Shown here: positions 23,114 to 32,900 of the stretch, one piece after another
Layout: each line of letters starts with the position of its first letter
How positions within the stretch are numbered: the stretch's first letter is position 1
Assembly: GCA_037349315.1 (NCBI GenBank)
Contig: JBAIAC010000051.1
Coordinates: forward strand, 24,154,001 to 24,218,000
DNA: 64,000 bases
Origin: Chelydra serpentina
Taxonomy: Eukaryota > Chordata > Testudines > Chelydridae
Direction: 5' to 3'
Position numbers and translations under genes: made by a program
The notes under the pieces: model-generated
What the model was told of the DNA's origin: nothing
Databases searched by the model: none
What the model saw: only the letters and a program-made list of their open reading frames with translations

Positions 23114-24334
23114 GTGTGCCTAGTGCAACAGGATCCTCTCGCAACTGGGGCTTCTTGGTGCTGCCTTAATACAAATACATGAGAATAGTATAGTACTGTG
23201 TCCAGTTGACAGTGCCAGGGGAATTTTAGGCAAGCAAAAATACAGCTACCTAAATAAATAGGGATTTGGATAGGACACCTTGCTCAGCACTTTTACTCTT
23301 GTAAAAAAAACCAAACCAAACCATTTTTTCTTTAATGAGCAGCGATGGGGGCCTGTGTTTTATGTCTCAGACAAAAGACACTATCTCCAGGGCCAGGGAT
23401 TCAGGACAGACTGAATTGCAGGGAAGAGCCCCACTCACTGACTCACTACAACCACTTCCTGCCAAACCCTGGGTTTTCTTTGGAGGCTTCATAGCAAAGC
23501 AATGACAAGGCCTGATGCTGAGTCCCTTGCAAAGTCTGACGGGACTGCAGCCCGAGGGGGCAGCCTTTGGATGGTGTTGTATCAGTCATGCAAGGTGGCT
23601 CATACCTCACACGGTGAAGCTGCTGCTAAAGAAAAGCAAACATTCTTTTCGGCTTCATTGAAAGCACAAGGAACTGCGGAGAGGGAAAGCAGATGACAAA
23701 TGCAAACCATTCAGTGCTCTGCTCGACAGTATCCGTTCCCATGAAAGAGGCATGGCTGGAAGATGAGCCAGGCATCGCAGATGGAGGAGAAGCATCAATG
23801 AAATACTCCGAAAAGCCTGAGGAGTTCCAGGAAATGTTGCCCTTGAATGTCAGTGGTTCTGCGTGTGGGGGATTGATGCAGGAAGAGCCAGAGGGCGGTT
23901 AGTCATTATTATCCCTTGGCTCAGGCTAGCGACTCTGCCATCCTGACTTTATCTCTCTCAACTGCAGAGCCTCGGTTACATTTGAGCTCTGTCCTGTGGC
24001 TGTTCTATAACATTCGCTTTTGGCTTTAAAAACATAATAGGAAAAATAAAAATCAGTGCTGACACCTACTGGTCATTCTGAGAGATCCTGTTGCTTCTCG
24101 TGAAGCCATGACAGCCAGAAAAGACCAAAGGCATTACTCCAACAATACACCCATTGACTTCCTGGGGAGTTTTACAGGAGTAAGGATTTAAGGACTGGGC
24201 CCACAGGGCCACTTTTCCTCTCTGATCTGCACATAAGGTGGTCTCCAGGCTACAAGTCTGACTGCTTTGACTTCAGTTGCAAAATATAAAGTAATGACAG
24301 GCCAGAGTCAGGAGAGTGATGGGCCAATGTCATG
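23114..24334. other. Intergenic, nothing recognised
   Basis: No exon-like homology or confident repeat seen. Confidence 0.35.
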
Positions 24335-24540
24335 GAGAGGCAGTGTGGCCTAGTGGACAGAGCAATGGACCAGAACTCAGGAGAAATGGGTTCTATTGCT
24401 GGCTCTGCTATTGTCCTGCTGGGTGACTGTGGACAAGTCACTTTGCCTCCCTGTCACTTTGGACAAGTCACTTTGCCTTAGTTTCCCCATCTCTAAAATG
24501 GGGATAATGGTACTGACCTGCTGTGAGATCTACTGATGGA
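24335..24540 (+). repeat. MIR-type SINE with internal duplication
   Basis: The head GTGGCCTAGTGGACAGAGCA and core AGTTTCCCCATCTCTAAAAT are clear. The word GGACAAGTCACTTTGCCT occurs twice, 29 bp apart, a local tandem duplication in the core. Confidence 0.8.
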
Positions 24541-25429
24541 CAGTGCCCTACTTGTGCATCTACACTACACTCACTGGAGCAATCCCCCAGCGTTACACTA
24601 GTGCTGGTGCATCTCCACAGGTGGTAGCCAGGGAGGTGGGAGCACGAGTGTAGAGAAGGCACCAGCGTTTGTATCACCATGTCACCAAACCCTGCTCAGA
24701 GCAGACCTAGGTGACACGGGGTAAAGCTCTCGCAGCCACTTCAGGCCCATCCACACTACAGGTGAAAAGCACAATATAAGAGCTAGGGATTATTACTGCT
24801 GCTGTTTCTGGTGGAGCTGCAGTACTGCTAGTGAACTGAGGGGTGTGTGTGTGTGCACGCACATGGGCAGGGCAGAGGATGCCCCCGAAACAGACCAGTG
24901 CACATAAGACCTGAGCAGTCCAATCAGTTATTAAACCATGCCTAGCTCAGAGAAGAGCAGGGAAGATGGGCAGGTGGCTTAGAGGGCCTCTCTGATGCTG
25001 AGACGGACAGGAACACAAGCAAGATGTGGGCATAAGAATACCCTGGGACCTGAGGCCTCCTGTGTTCCAGGGGTTCTATGCTGGTCTAACTCCTCTAACG
25101 TCAATGACGTGATCCCACTGTGCTGTGGCAAATCAGGCCCTGGGTTCACAGTTTGGCCTGGCCTTTTATATCCTTGTCTCCCTCCTCCTGAACAAGTGGT
25201 GGATGGACAAAAAGAACCACAAGAGAAAGCAAATAAATGGTGCAGTATTGACATTTAGCATCCCAGCTGGGTGAGATCGAGTGCTCAGCACCTCAGTATC
25301 TATAGAGGGCCCCTCAACAGAGTATCCAGGTGTTAAATACAGGGGTTCAGATTTGCATAGCATTCTCCATTGAGGGCCTCAGAGGGTTCTGCTCTTCACC
25401 TCTCGCATGGACTGGGAGGCTTTGGTTGC
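24541..25429. other. Intergenic, possible degraded CTACAC-type MITE
   Basis: 24557-24770 starts CATCTACACTACAC and ends near ATCCACACTACAGG; otherwise nothing recognised. Confidence 0.35.
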
Positions 25430-25681
25430 TGTGTGTCAGGTATGGGGAGTAGTGGAAGTGCCTTGTCTTTGTTCGGGTGGGAAAGCCATTGTGGACAGGT
25501 GCGTTTAAATCTAACTATTAGAGACCAGGATGAGACTTGTGTAGGGGCAGGTATCACACATCTGCCTCCAATGGAGTTCTTGTACCTTCCTCTGCAGCAT
25601 CTGGTAATGGCCACTGTCAGAGGCAGGATACTGGGCTAGATGGACCTTGAATCTGATCCAGTCTGGCAATTCTTATATTTA
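25430..25681 (+). repeat. CR1 LINE 3' end fragment
   Basis: Ends with GATACTGGGCTAGATGGACC and CTGATCCAGTCTGGCAATTC, the usual 3' end of one CR1 subfamily. No coding part. Confidence 0.75.
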
Positions 25682-26143
25682 GCAGTGTGCACTGAGGACA
25701 GATAATTTTTGGTTCAGTCTCACCCTCCCACTCCCAGGTAGCTTGTTCCACAGCTGCACACCCTACGCATACTATACTTTATGGCTGGTGAATTCAAACA
25801 CAAAGCTCTTTCTTTTAATCTCTCAAGGACACTACAAAGGGAAGCAAAAATCTCAGTTATGTGCACCTGTTTACTGCAAAATTTAGGTACACTTTGGGCT
25901 CCTGGCAAGTGGCCAATGCAGCCTTGGCACACTCTATCTTCACCCCTTAATCCTAAATCATCAAAGAGTTTCTGACATGTTCCAATTTGTATTATTACAG
26001 CTCCTTCAGCACAAAGAGGCCATCACACAGAATGCAGGGGGATGGTTTTAATTTGCCTGAAGACCCCCTGAACCTGTAGGAAGATCAGCTTTGTAATTTC
26101 TTTTATATTTGGCCTTTTAATAGGACCTGGAAGTAGTGTTGTT

Positions 26144-27255
26144 TTATAGATTCATTGAGTTTAAGGCGAGGAGGGATCATTAGATTATCTAATCTGACTT
26201 TCTCTATAACACAGGCCATTAAATTTCACCCAGTTATCCCTGTATTGAGTCCAATAACTTGTGTTTGGCTAAAGCATCCTCCAGAAAGTCATACAACCTT
26301 GATTTGAAGACATCAAGTGTTGTATAATCTGCCACTTCCTTTGGGAGTTTGTTCCAGTGATTAATCAGCCTCACTGTTAAAAATGTGCCTAATTTCTCAT
26401 TTGAGTTTGTCTGGATTCAGTTTTCAGCCACTGGTTCTTGATATGCCTTTGTTTGAGAGACTAGAGCCCTTTAGTACCCCGGTGTTTTCATCTCATCGAG
26501 GTACTTCTACACTGTAATCCAGTCACCTTTCAATCTTCTTTTTGATAAAATAAACAGACTGAGCTCTTGACGGCTCTCACTATAAGGCATTTTCTCCAGC
26601 CATCGAATCACCTTTGTGGCTCTTTTCTGTACTCTCCCCAATTTTTCAACATCCTTTTAAGAACATAGACACCAGAATTGTACATAATATTGCAGTATCG
26701 ATCTCGCCACTGCTGGATACAGAGGTAAAATCACCTCCCTGTTCCCACTCATTCCTCCTCTGTTCATACATCCATGGACCGTGTTAACCCTTTTTGCCTC
26801 AACAGCGCACTGGGATCTCATGTTCTGTTACTAGTCCACTATTGCTTCCTCAATCTTTTCCCAAGTCACTGCTTTCCAGGAGACAGTCCTGCATTCAGTA
26901 GGTGTGGCCTGTAGCCCTGGTTCCTAGATGGAAAACTCTGCATTTTGTTTGCACTGAAATGCATTTTGTTTGAATGGGCCCAGCTTACCAAGCGATCCAG
27001 ATCACTCTGTATGACTGCCCGGTCCCCCTCATTATTTACCACTCCACCAATCTTTGTGTCATCCATGAATTTTTCCAGCAGTGACTTTATATTTACATCC
27101 AGATCACTAACTAAAATGTTGAATAGCATCAGGCCTAGTACTGATCTCTGCAGAACCCCCTTAGAAAACCCCCATTTGATGATGATTCCGCATTGACACT
27201 CCCTTTTTGAGATCTGTCAGTTAGCCAGTTCTTAATCCATTTAATTGATCTGTAT
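26144..27255 (-). mobile_element. CR1-type LINE fragment with reverse-transcriptase remnant
   Basis: Minus-strand translation near 27129-26866 shows a degraded reverse-transcriptase C-terminal part (LFNILVSDLD, then DDTKIGGVVNN and DLDRL). The rest is ORF2 end and 3' region, ending near 26144 with the CR1 tail. Frameshifts and stops make it a pseudogene-like relic. Confidence 0.8.
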
Positions 27256-27539
27256 GGCAGAGGTATAGCCAGCTTCCTTCTCACTGGGTGAGCTATAGTT
27301 TAAACAAATACTGCAGACTCCACGGTCTCTTTTTACTCTAATGACTACATGTCTGATCCCAGCTGAAAGAAATTCCCAGGGTGAGACAGCAGAGCAGTTA
27401 GTGGAACAAGCAGCTAAAGATGTAAATTTCCTGCCATCTAGTGGACAAATGGGTTCTGCTCGATAGTAGTAATGCACAGCCTGATTCTCCCCACAGTGGG
27501 AGAGTAACTCCCAGCAGTCAGCCAGGCAGATGTGTGTCA

Positions 27540-27665
27540 TCATCTCCATTTAACAGATCAGGAAACAGAGGTACAGAGACTCTATGTCTTGCCCAAAGTC
27601 GCAATGTAAGCAATTGGCAGAATTGGGAATAAAACTCAGCTCTCCTGGTCCTCTGATTTAACCCC
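27540..27665 (-). repeat. MIR-type SINE, reverse
   Basis: Antisense MIR words: CATTTAACAGATCAGGAAAC, CTTGCCCAAAGTC and GGAATAAAACTCAGCTCTCC. Confidence 0.7.
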
Positions 27666-27726
27666 AAGACCATTTAGTCCAGCTGGACATTTTGTTGAGT
27701 TAGACTGGTAGGCCTGCTAAAAGCAG

Positions 27727-27890
27727 GGAGGATAATCTCATGGCTAAGATACCAGACTGGAACTCAGGAGATCTGAATTCCATTCCTAGGCCTGCCACAG
27801 ACTTTGTGTGTCCTTCATGCCTCCTAGGAGTGCTGTGAGGTGCTCAGACATTATGGTGCTGAGTCTCATATAAGCAGATCAATGGAAGAA
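27727..27890 (+). repeat. MIR-type SINE fragment
   Basis: GATAATCTCATGGCTAAGAT head, CAGACTGGAACTCAGGAGAT, and a tail with AGGAGTGCTGTGAGGTGCTC. Confidence 0.65.
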
Positions 27891-28193
27891 CCATATACAT
27901 TTATCTCTCCATCTATACAGTTTATAAACATATTGCATGCTCCATTATGGGCCAAAAAGCAAGTATAATGGGGCCCCTCTCCTCCCCAAACCTAGTAAGC
28001 CTTAACAACAGCAAAGACGCGATGCATGTGAAACCCTCTGAGCTAGCTCAGCTGCTCTCATTGGTCACTAAATTATGGTTTGCTGGAACTGAAAAGTGTA
28101 CTTAGATGCTTCAGGGCCAGATCACAGCCCCAATCAGCCCTTAAACTTTGACATTTGGATTCAGGTATCAGAGACACACCTCTCTATTAAAGG

Positions 28194-28296
28194 TTTCAGA
28201 GTGGTAGCCGTGTGGAGTGGGTTCTAGCCCACGAAAGCTTATGCCCAAATAAATTTGTTAGTCTCTATGGTGGCACAAGTACTCCTCGTTCTTTTT
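28194..28296 (+). mobile_element. Short Penelope-like element, arm-deleted
   Basis: Starts with the reverse complement of the family tail (TTTCAGAGTGGTAGCCGTGT), jumps to GTGGGTTCTAGCCCACGAAAG and ends in TACTCCTCGTTCTTTT. Flanked by a 13-bp duplication with one mismatch (28181-28193, 28297-28309). Confidence 0.8.
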
Positions 28297-28309
28297 TCTC
28301 TGTTAAAGG

Positions 28310-29224
28310 ATTTGTCTTGGCTAGGAAAAGTGGTTGAGTCTGGACCAGGCTTAGCTGCCATGTGCTAGCTCAGTCGGAACTAAACTTGTCCGTTTCCTTG
28401 TGTAAACGCAGGGTAACACTTTGTCGCTCGCAGTTACTCTGCATCTCTACTAGGAAAAGAGGTCCAGTTCAGGTGAGGAGTAGCATGCACGTCTGAGCTA
28501 AACCTGACATAAACTCAAGCACTTTTCCTAATCAAGACAAACCCAAACCATGCAAGTCTGGTCTGCGGCTGTGGACATACCTTTCAGCTCAGATGTAAGT
28601 CTGCTATCCATCTCCACCCCACAATTTCTATCAGCCTCTTTTATGACTGCCTGAGGATGCAGAATACATCCTAAAGGGAATCTTCAGTTGAATCAACCAT
28701 AATATAGTCAGCCAAGGACAGTTTATTATTTCCACATTTTTCCACTGGGATGCAGTTAAAGTGATTCTCAGCTCACTTTCTCGTGAAAAATACAACTGAT
28801 CTAGGCTTAATGCTGTTGCTTTCGTAAAGCAGGAATATAATATAATAATGGCCATGTTATTAGGTCCCAATTGATATTCCAGTTATTGGTTTAATTGCAG
28901 ATACAACCAACAGCATGATTTCTGGAGCTGGAATGTGCCTTGCAGGCCTCAGATGGTTTGCATGGGTGTCTGATTGAATTAAGTGGGACACAGACAGAAC
29001 TCCTTTTGACTAACCCCACATTTTCTATTTTAAAGGACATTCCTTCTTGAGTGCCTCAAGTCCTGTATTAAATAAAGAGCTATTAAAAAACATTTGATCA
29101 GATTAAATGCGTGTCATTTCAAGTAAAAGTCATGTAACAGACAATACATGGTGATATAAATGCAGGATTTTGTAATACAAATAAACATTGTGGGGAGTTG
29201 TCCCCTAAAAAAATTTCTCCACAC
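28310..29224. other. Intergenic, nothing recognised
   Basis: 28330-28550 contains GGTTGAGTCTGGACCAGG-type words of unknown class; no exon seen. Confidence 0.35.
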
Positions 29225-29700
29225 ATGTGAGCCTCATCACCTTAGTGCCTCACCATCATTAAGGGATTTTATCCTTGTAATACCCCAGTAAGATAGGGAA
29301 GTGTTACCTGCATTTTACAGCAACTTGCCCAAGGTCACACAAGACGTCTATGGTTGAGCTAGGAATTGAAGCCAGGTCTCTTGAGTGTTCAAATCACTAG
29401 ACCAGTGGTTCCCAAACTCGATCCATGGCTTCCTCAGGGTAAGCCCCTGGCGCGCCGGGCCGGTTTGTTTACCTGCCGCCTCCGCAGGTACGGCAGCTCG
29501 TGGCTCCCACTGGCCGTGGTTTGCTGTTCCCGGCCAATGAGAGCTGCCAGGAACAGCAAACCGCGGCCAGTGGGAGCCACGAGCGGCCGAATCTGCGGAG
29601 GCGGCAGGTAAACAAACCAGTCCGGCACGCCAGGGGCTTACCATGAGCAAGCCGCGGATCGAGTTTGGGAACCACTGCACTAGACCATCCTTCTTAATAC
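29225..29700 (-). repeat. MIR-type SINE, reverse, split by a hAT-like insertion
   Basis: Antisense MIR words (AACTTGCCCAAGGTCACAC, GAATTGAAGCCAGGTCTC) run to CACTAGAC at 29402 and resume after 29677 with CACTAGACCATCCTT. Confidence 0.8.
29403..29677. mobile_element. hAT-like MITE, long inverted repeat
   Basis: Starts CAGTGGTTCCCAAACTCGAT and ends ATCGAGTTTGGGAACCACTG, with an exact 8-bp duplication CACTAGAC (29395-29402, 29678-29685). Almost the entire 275 bp folds on itself; the arms include GTGGCTCCCACTGGCC and its complement. Non-coding. Confidence 0.93.
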
Positions 29701-29989
29701 CTCAGAATAAGCTTGGTCCAGTATTTTTCGTACAGTTGTCCTCTGTTTCCTCAGATAGCCTGTATAGGTGCTGCTGCTGTCAGAGGTATCATCTGTTGGA
29801 AGACACATCATACTGGGAAACGGCTTGCTTGTGGTTCTTAAGAACCCATGGATACTTTATGTCAAAACTGGAGTGTTAACGCAGGTGCCTTGCCCTTGAA
29901 TTGTGGGAAACTACATTCTGCTTCTCCAAATTACTCAATAGTGTAAATCAACTATGGGGATTCTCCTGAATGTCCTATAGCAGCTGTAG

Positions 29990-30142
29990 AGGGAAGACAA
30001 CATGACCTAATGTTTAGAATATAGGACTGGGAGTCAGCACTGCTGTATTCTATTACTGGTTCTGCCAGTGGCTGTGTGTAACTTTGGGCAAATAACTTTT
30101 TCCGTGCCTCAGTTTCTATCTGTAAAACAGGGATAAATAATA
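29990..30142 (+). repeat. MIR-type SINE
   Basis: ATGACCTAATGTTTAGAATA head, ACTTTGGGCAAATAAC and CCTCAGTTTCTATCTGTAAA core. It ends where an LTR begins. Confidence 0.75.
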
Positions 30143-31140
30143 CTGTCATGGTTCAGGGCAACTGCACTTGTATTTCCCCCTTGTGGTCCAGCAAGGACAT
30201 CCACTCTGCACTCCCAGCGCCTCAGCCATCACCTCTCTTGGCCAGAGATCCACATCTCTCTCCCTCCTGACAAGGCTATTTCCAGGGGGCACAGTTTCCG
30301 ACCTAGAGGGCGAGTACCCCAGCAAGTCAAACTGCCTAAAGGGCAGGCGTCTGCATTTTGCTTTCTCTCCAGAGGTTATAAACAGTGTAATTGCCCACAG
30401 TTATAAGCCCTGTTTAAGCAAGCATATTTATTCTTAAGGTGAAAGCCTAACAGAGAAAACATATTAAAAACAATAAAAGAATGTACACACATGCTAATAA
30501 GCTTATTGGGGATCACCCCGAACTCCAACAAGAACTCTGGTAGGTGATCAGTCATTCAAACCTCACACAGGGGTTTTGTGGTTACAACTTCATAACAGCT
30601 TTTTTGTCTGAACAAGAACACATATGCATAAGGTCAATCTTTCCTTTATATAGCTTGGGTCTTTGACAGGGTTGCCAGTTCTTCAGGATTGTCCTGGAGT
30701 CTCCAGGAATTAAAGACTAATCTTTAATTAAGGATTATGTCATGTAATGAAACCTCCAGGAATATGTCTAACCAAAATTGGCAACCCAATTTTGATCTTC
30801 TTTGATCGTCAGCGACCATGAATATGTAATCAGTCAGACAGTGGTTCTCTTCTCAGGGCGTAGCTTTAAAAGGTTGGGTCTGGAGGTGATAATTTGCATT
30901 TTCCTCCCCCCAGATATTTCCTAGGAAAACCACTTAATTTTGTTTGTCCTAAAAATTCCCTCTTGCGTGGCACATTGTTTAAAACAGTCCCTTGAAGCTC
31001 TGAACACTTCCCAGGGTATACACTGGCCATGTGTCTCCCTTAGGGAATTTACGTGCAATTCCACAATAATACATAAATTTTGCATTTATAATGCCATGGA
31101 CCCCAAAGCTATTTAAACTTAATTCAATATGATCTCCCAA
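30143..31140 (-). mobile_element. Endogenous retrovirus LTR, reverse orientation (right limit uncertain)
   Basis: Starts TGTCATGGTTCAGGG and carries a minus-strand poly(A) signal (TTTATT at 30427-30432). It resembles a turtle LTR family. The far end is not clear; 30668-30788 interrupts it. Confidence 0.55.
30668..30788. mobile_element. Short MITE inside the LTR
   Basis: Ends AGGGTTGCCAGT and ATTGGCAACCCA form an imperfect inverted pair around a 100-bp A/T-rich interior with two CTCCAGGAA words. Confidence 0.5.
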
Positions 31141-31289
31141 AGATATTGCCATATCTCTCACAAATACTTCCTCCCCACCTCCCAGGCAAGCAATTGGTGC
31201 TGCCTGCCCTGCAGGAACCCCCTTGCAAAAGGTCTCTGTTGGGAGGGACAGTTGGTGTCTATGAAGTGGACAGGGATGGTGTCCCTAGC

Positions 31290-31814
31290 CATAAGCGCCG
31301 GCTTCCCCTCTGCCCAGTGCAGGGTGACCAGACAGCAAGTGTGAAAAATTGGGATGGGGTAGGGGGTAATAGGCATCTACATAAGACAAAGCCCCACATA
31401 GCGGGACAGTCCCTATAAAATCGGGACATCTTGTCACCCTAGCTTGGTGGGTGCTTGACCCCGCCTGCCCCATGGTCCTGCCCCTGCCCCGCCTCTTCCC
31501 ACCCCTGCATCGCCCTTGCACCACCCCAATTCCAACCCTTCCCCAAAGTCCTCGCCCCACCCCACCTTTCCCCACCCCCTTCCCGCCCCCATTCCATCCC
31601 CTTCCCCCAAGTTCCCGCTCCTGCCCTGCCTCTTCTCCGCCTCCTCCAGAGAACGCCGTGGCCCCGCTCCTCCCCCTCCGTCCCGGAAAGTCCTAAACGC
31701 TGTTAGGTGGTGGGAAGCGCTGGGAGAAGGAGGCGAGGGGGGGGGGGGGGGGGCTTGGCTGCCGGTGGTTGTGGATGCTTCAGCCCCGAAGCACCCATGG
31801 AGTCGGCACCTATG
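31290..31814. mobile_element. hAT-like MITE, C-rich interior, carrying a nested MITE
   Basis: Ends CATAAGCGCCG and CGGCACCTATG are flanked by an exact 8-bp duplication TCCCTAGC (31282-31289, 31815-31822). The interior is extremely C-rich on the plus strand, then a poly-G run at about 31737-31753. Confidence 0.88.
31321..31440. mobile_element. Nested MITE with AGGGTGACCAG ends
   Basis: Left end AGGGTGACCAGACAG, right end TCTTGTCACCCT (inverted). Contains GGGACAGTCCCTATAAAATC. It sits inside the 31290-31814 element; no clean duplication is seen. Confidence 0.7.
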
Positions 31815-31853
31815 TCCCTAGCCTCTGTTTGCCAGAAGCTGGGAATGAGTGAC

Positions 31854-32036
31854 AGGGAGGGATAGCTCAGTGGTTTGAGCAGGCCTGCTAAACCCAGGGT
31901 TGTGAGTTCAATCCTTGAGGGGGCCATTTAGGGATCTGGGGCAAAAATTGGGGATTGGTCCTGCTTTGAGCAGGGGGTTGGACTAGATGACCTCCTAAGG
32001 TCCCTTCCAACCCTGGTATTCTATGATTTCTATGAA
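31854..32036 (+). repeat. Cryptodiran tRNA-derived SINE, copy 3
   Basis: Nearly intact copy; the word 'CATTG' is missing from the head (GAGCAGGCCTGC instead of GAGCATTGGCCTGC). A CR1 3' fragment follows directly. Confidence 0.92.
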
Positions 32037-32157
32037 TGGATTACCTGTTCTGTTCATTCTTTCTGGGGCACCTGGCACTGGTCACTGTTGGGAGACAGGA
32101 TACTGGGCTAGATGGACCTTAAGTCTGACCCAGTATGGCAGTTCTTTTGTTCTTACG
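32037..32157 (+). repeat. CR1 LINE 3' end fragment
   Basis: Contains GATACTGGGCTAGATGGACC and CTGACCCAGTATGGCAGTTC. It directly follows SINE copy 3. Confidence 0.8.
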
Positions 32158-32399
32158 TGCATTGAGGCCCTTGGAGGGGAGGCGCTAGAGGCTGGCAAAG
32201 GTAGTAGTGATCTGAGAAGCTGCAGTGGGGGTTAACCTGTGGCTACGCCCCACTCCAGAGGGGATGGCTCCCCTGTATGGAGTACAGCTCCCCAGGGGGG
32301 GACCAGACAGCATGGGAAGCTCCAGAGGCATGTGGGATCTGCAATGGGACATCTGCCCCTGTGGAAGAGGCCCCCCCCGCCTCGCTCTTTCTCAAAGCC

Positions 32400-32900
32400 C
32401 CGCCCCATTCTGCAGCTCCTCTCTCCAGCTCTCTCAGGCCCCACCCTCCAGGGAATAGCAGCAGCGCTTTTCAGAATGACCCCTCCCTCCTGCCGTAGGG
32501 AAGGAAACGGACCCTCCCCATCGTGCGATAGAGGGCGGTCCGGCTTCAGCCCCGCCCCTCCCCTCCCTGGCAGGGAGAGGTGTGATTGGCTGAGCCCAAG
32601 AGCCGGCCGTCACGTGCGCCGCTTCCCTTGCAGTGACCGCGGGGCCTGAGGGTGGCGTGGCGGGGCGGCCTGTGGTGGGGCCTGGGGAAGATGAGCGGCG
32701 CCCGGCGGAAGGAGGAGCCGCCGCCATCGTCTCACCCGCAGCAGCACCTGGTGGCCAACGGCGGCGGCGCGCTGCGCGGCTCGGTGTGGGGCAAGGCGCT
32801 GCGGAGCGACTCTGCCTGGGAGGACAAGGTGCGTCCGGGGCCCGCGTGGGGCGGCTCGGCCTGGCTGGGTGGGGGTGATCGTCTCCTCACGGGGCTTGGG
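32400..32900 (+). promoter_or_regulatory. RAB5IF: RAB5IF CpG-island promoter with inverted CCAAT box and E-box
   Basis: The segment is GC- and CpG-rich, with a GGGCGG box near 32533, an inverted CCAAT (GATTGG) at 32584-32589 and a palindromic CACGTG E-box at 32611-32616, about 75 bp before the ATG. This layout (NF-Y site then E-box close to a TATA-less start) is typical of housekeeping promoters. The start site itself is inferred, probably between the E-box and 32690. Confidence 0.7.
32691..32828 (+). CDS. RAB5IF: RAB5IF coding exon 1
   Basis: The exon encodes residues 1-46, from [11 protein letters not shown] to SDSAWEDK. The start has A at -3. The donor GTGCGT begins at 32829 and the exon ends in phase 0. 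The tail contains extra Pro/Ser/His/Gln residues and an NGGGAL stretch, so the N-terminus is somewhat longer than the short human form I recall. Confidence 0.95.

Noticed and set aside
2300..32400. Search for TGIF2 exons between MYL9 and RAB5IF
   Set aside because: No homeodomain words (such as NWFINARRR) were seen in any frame; the gene appears absent from this interval.
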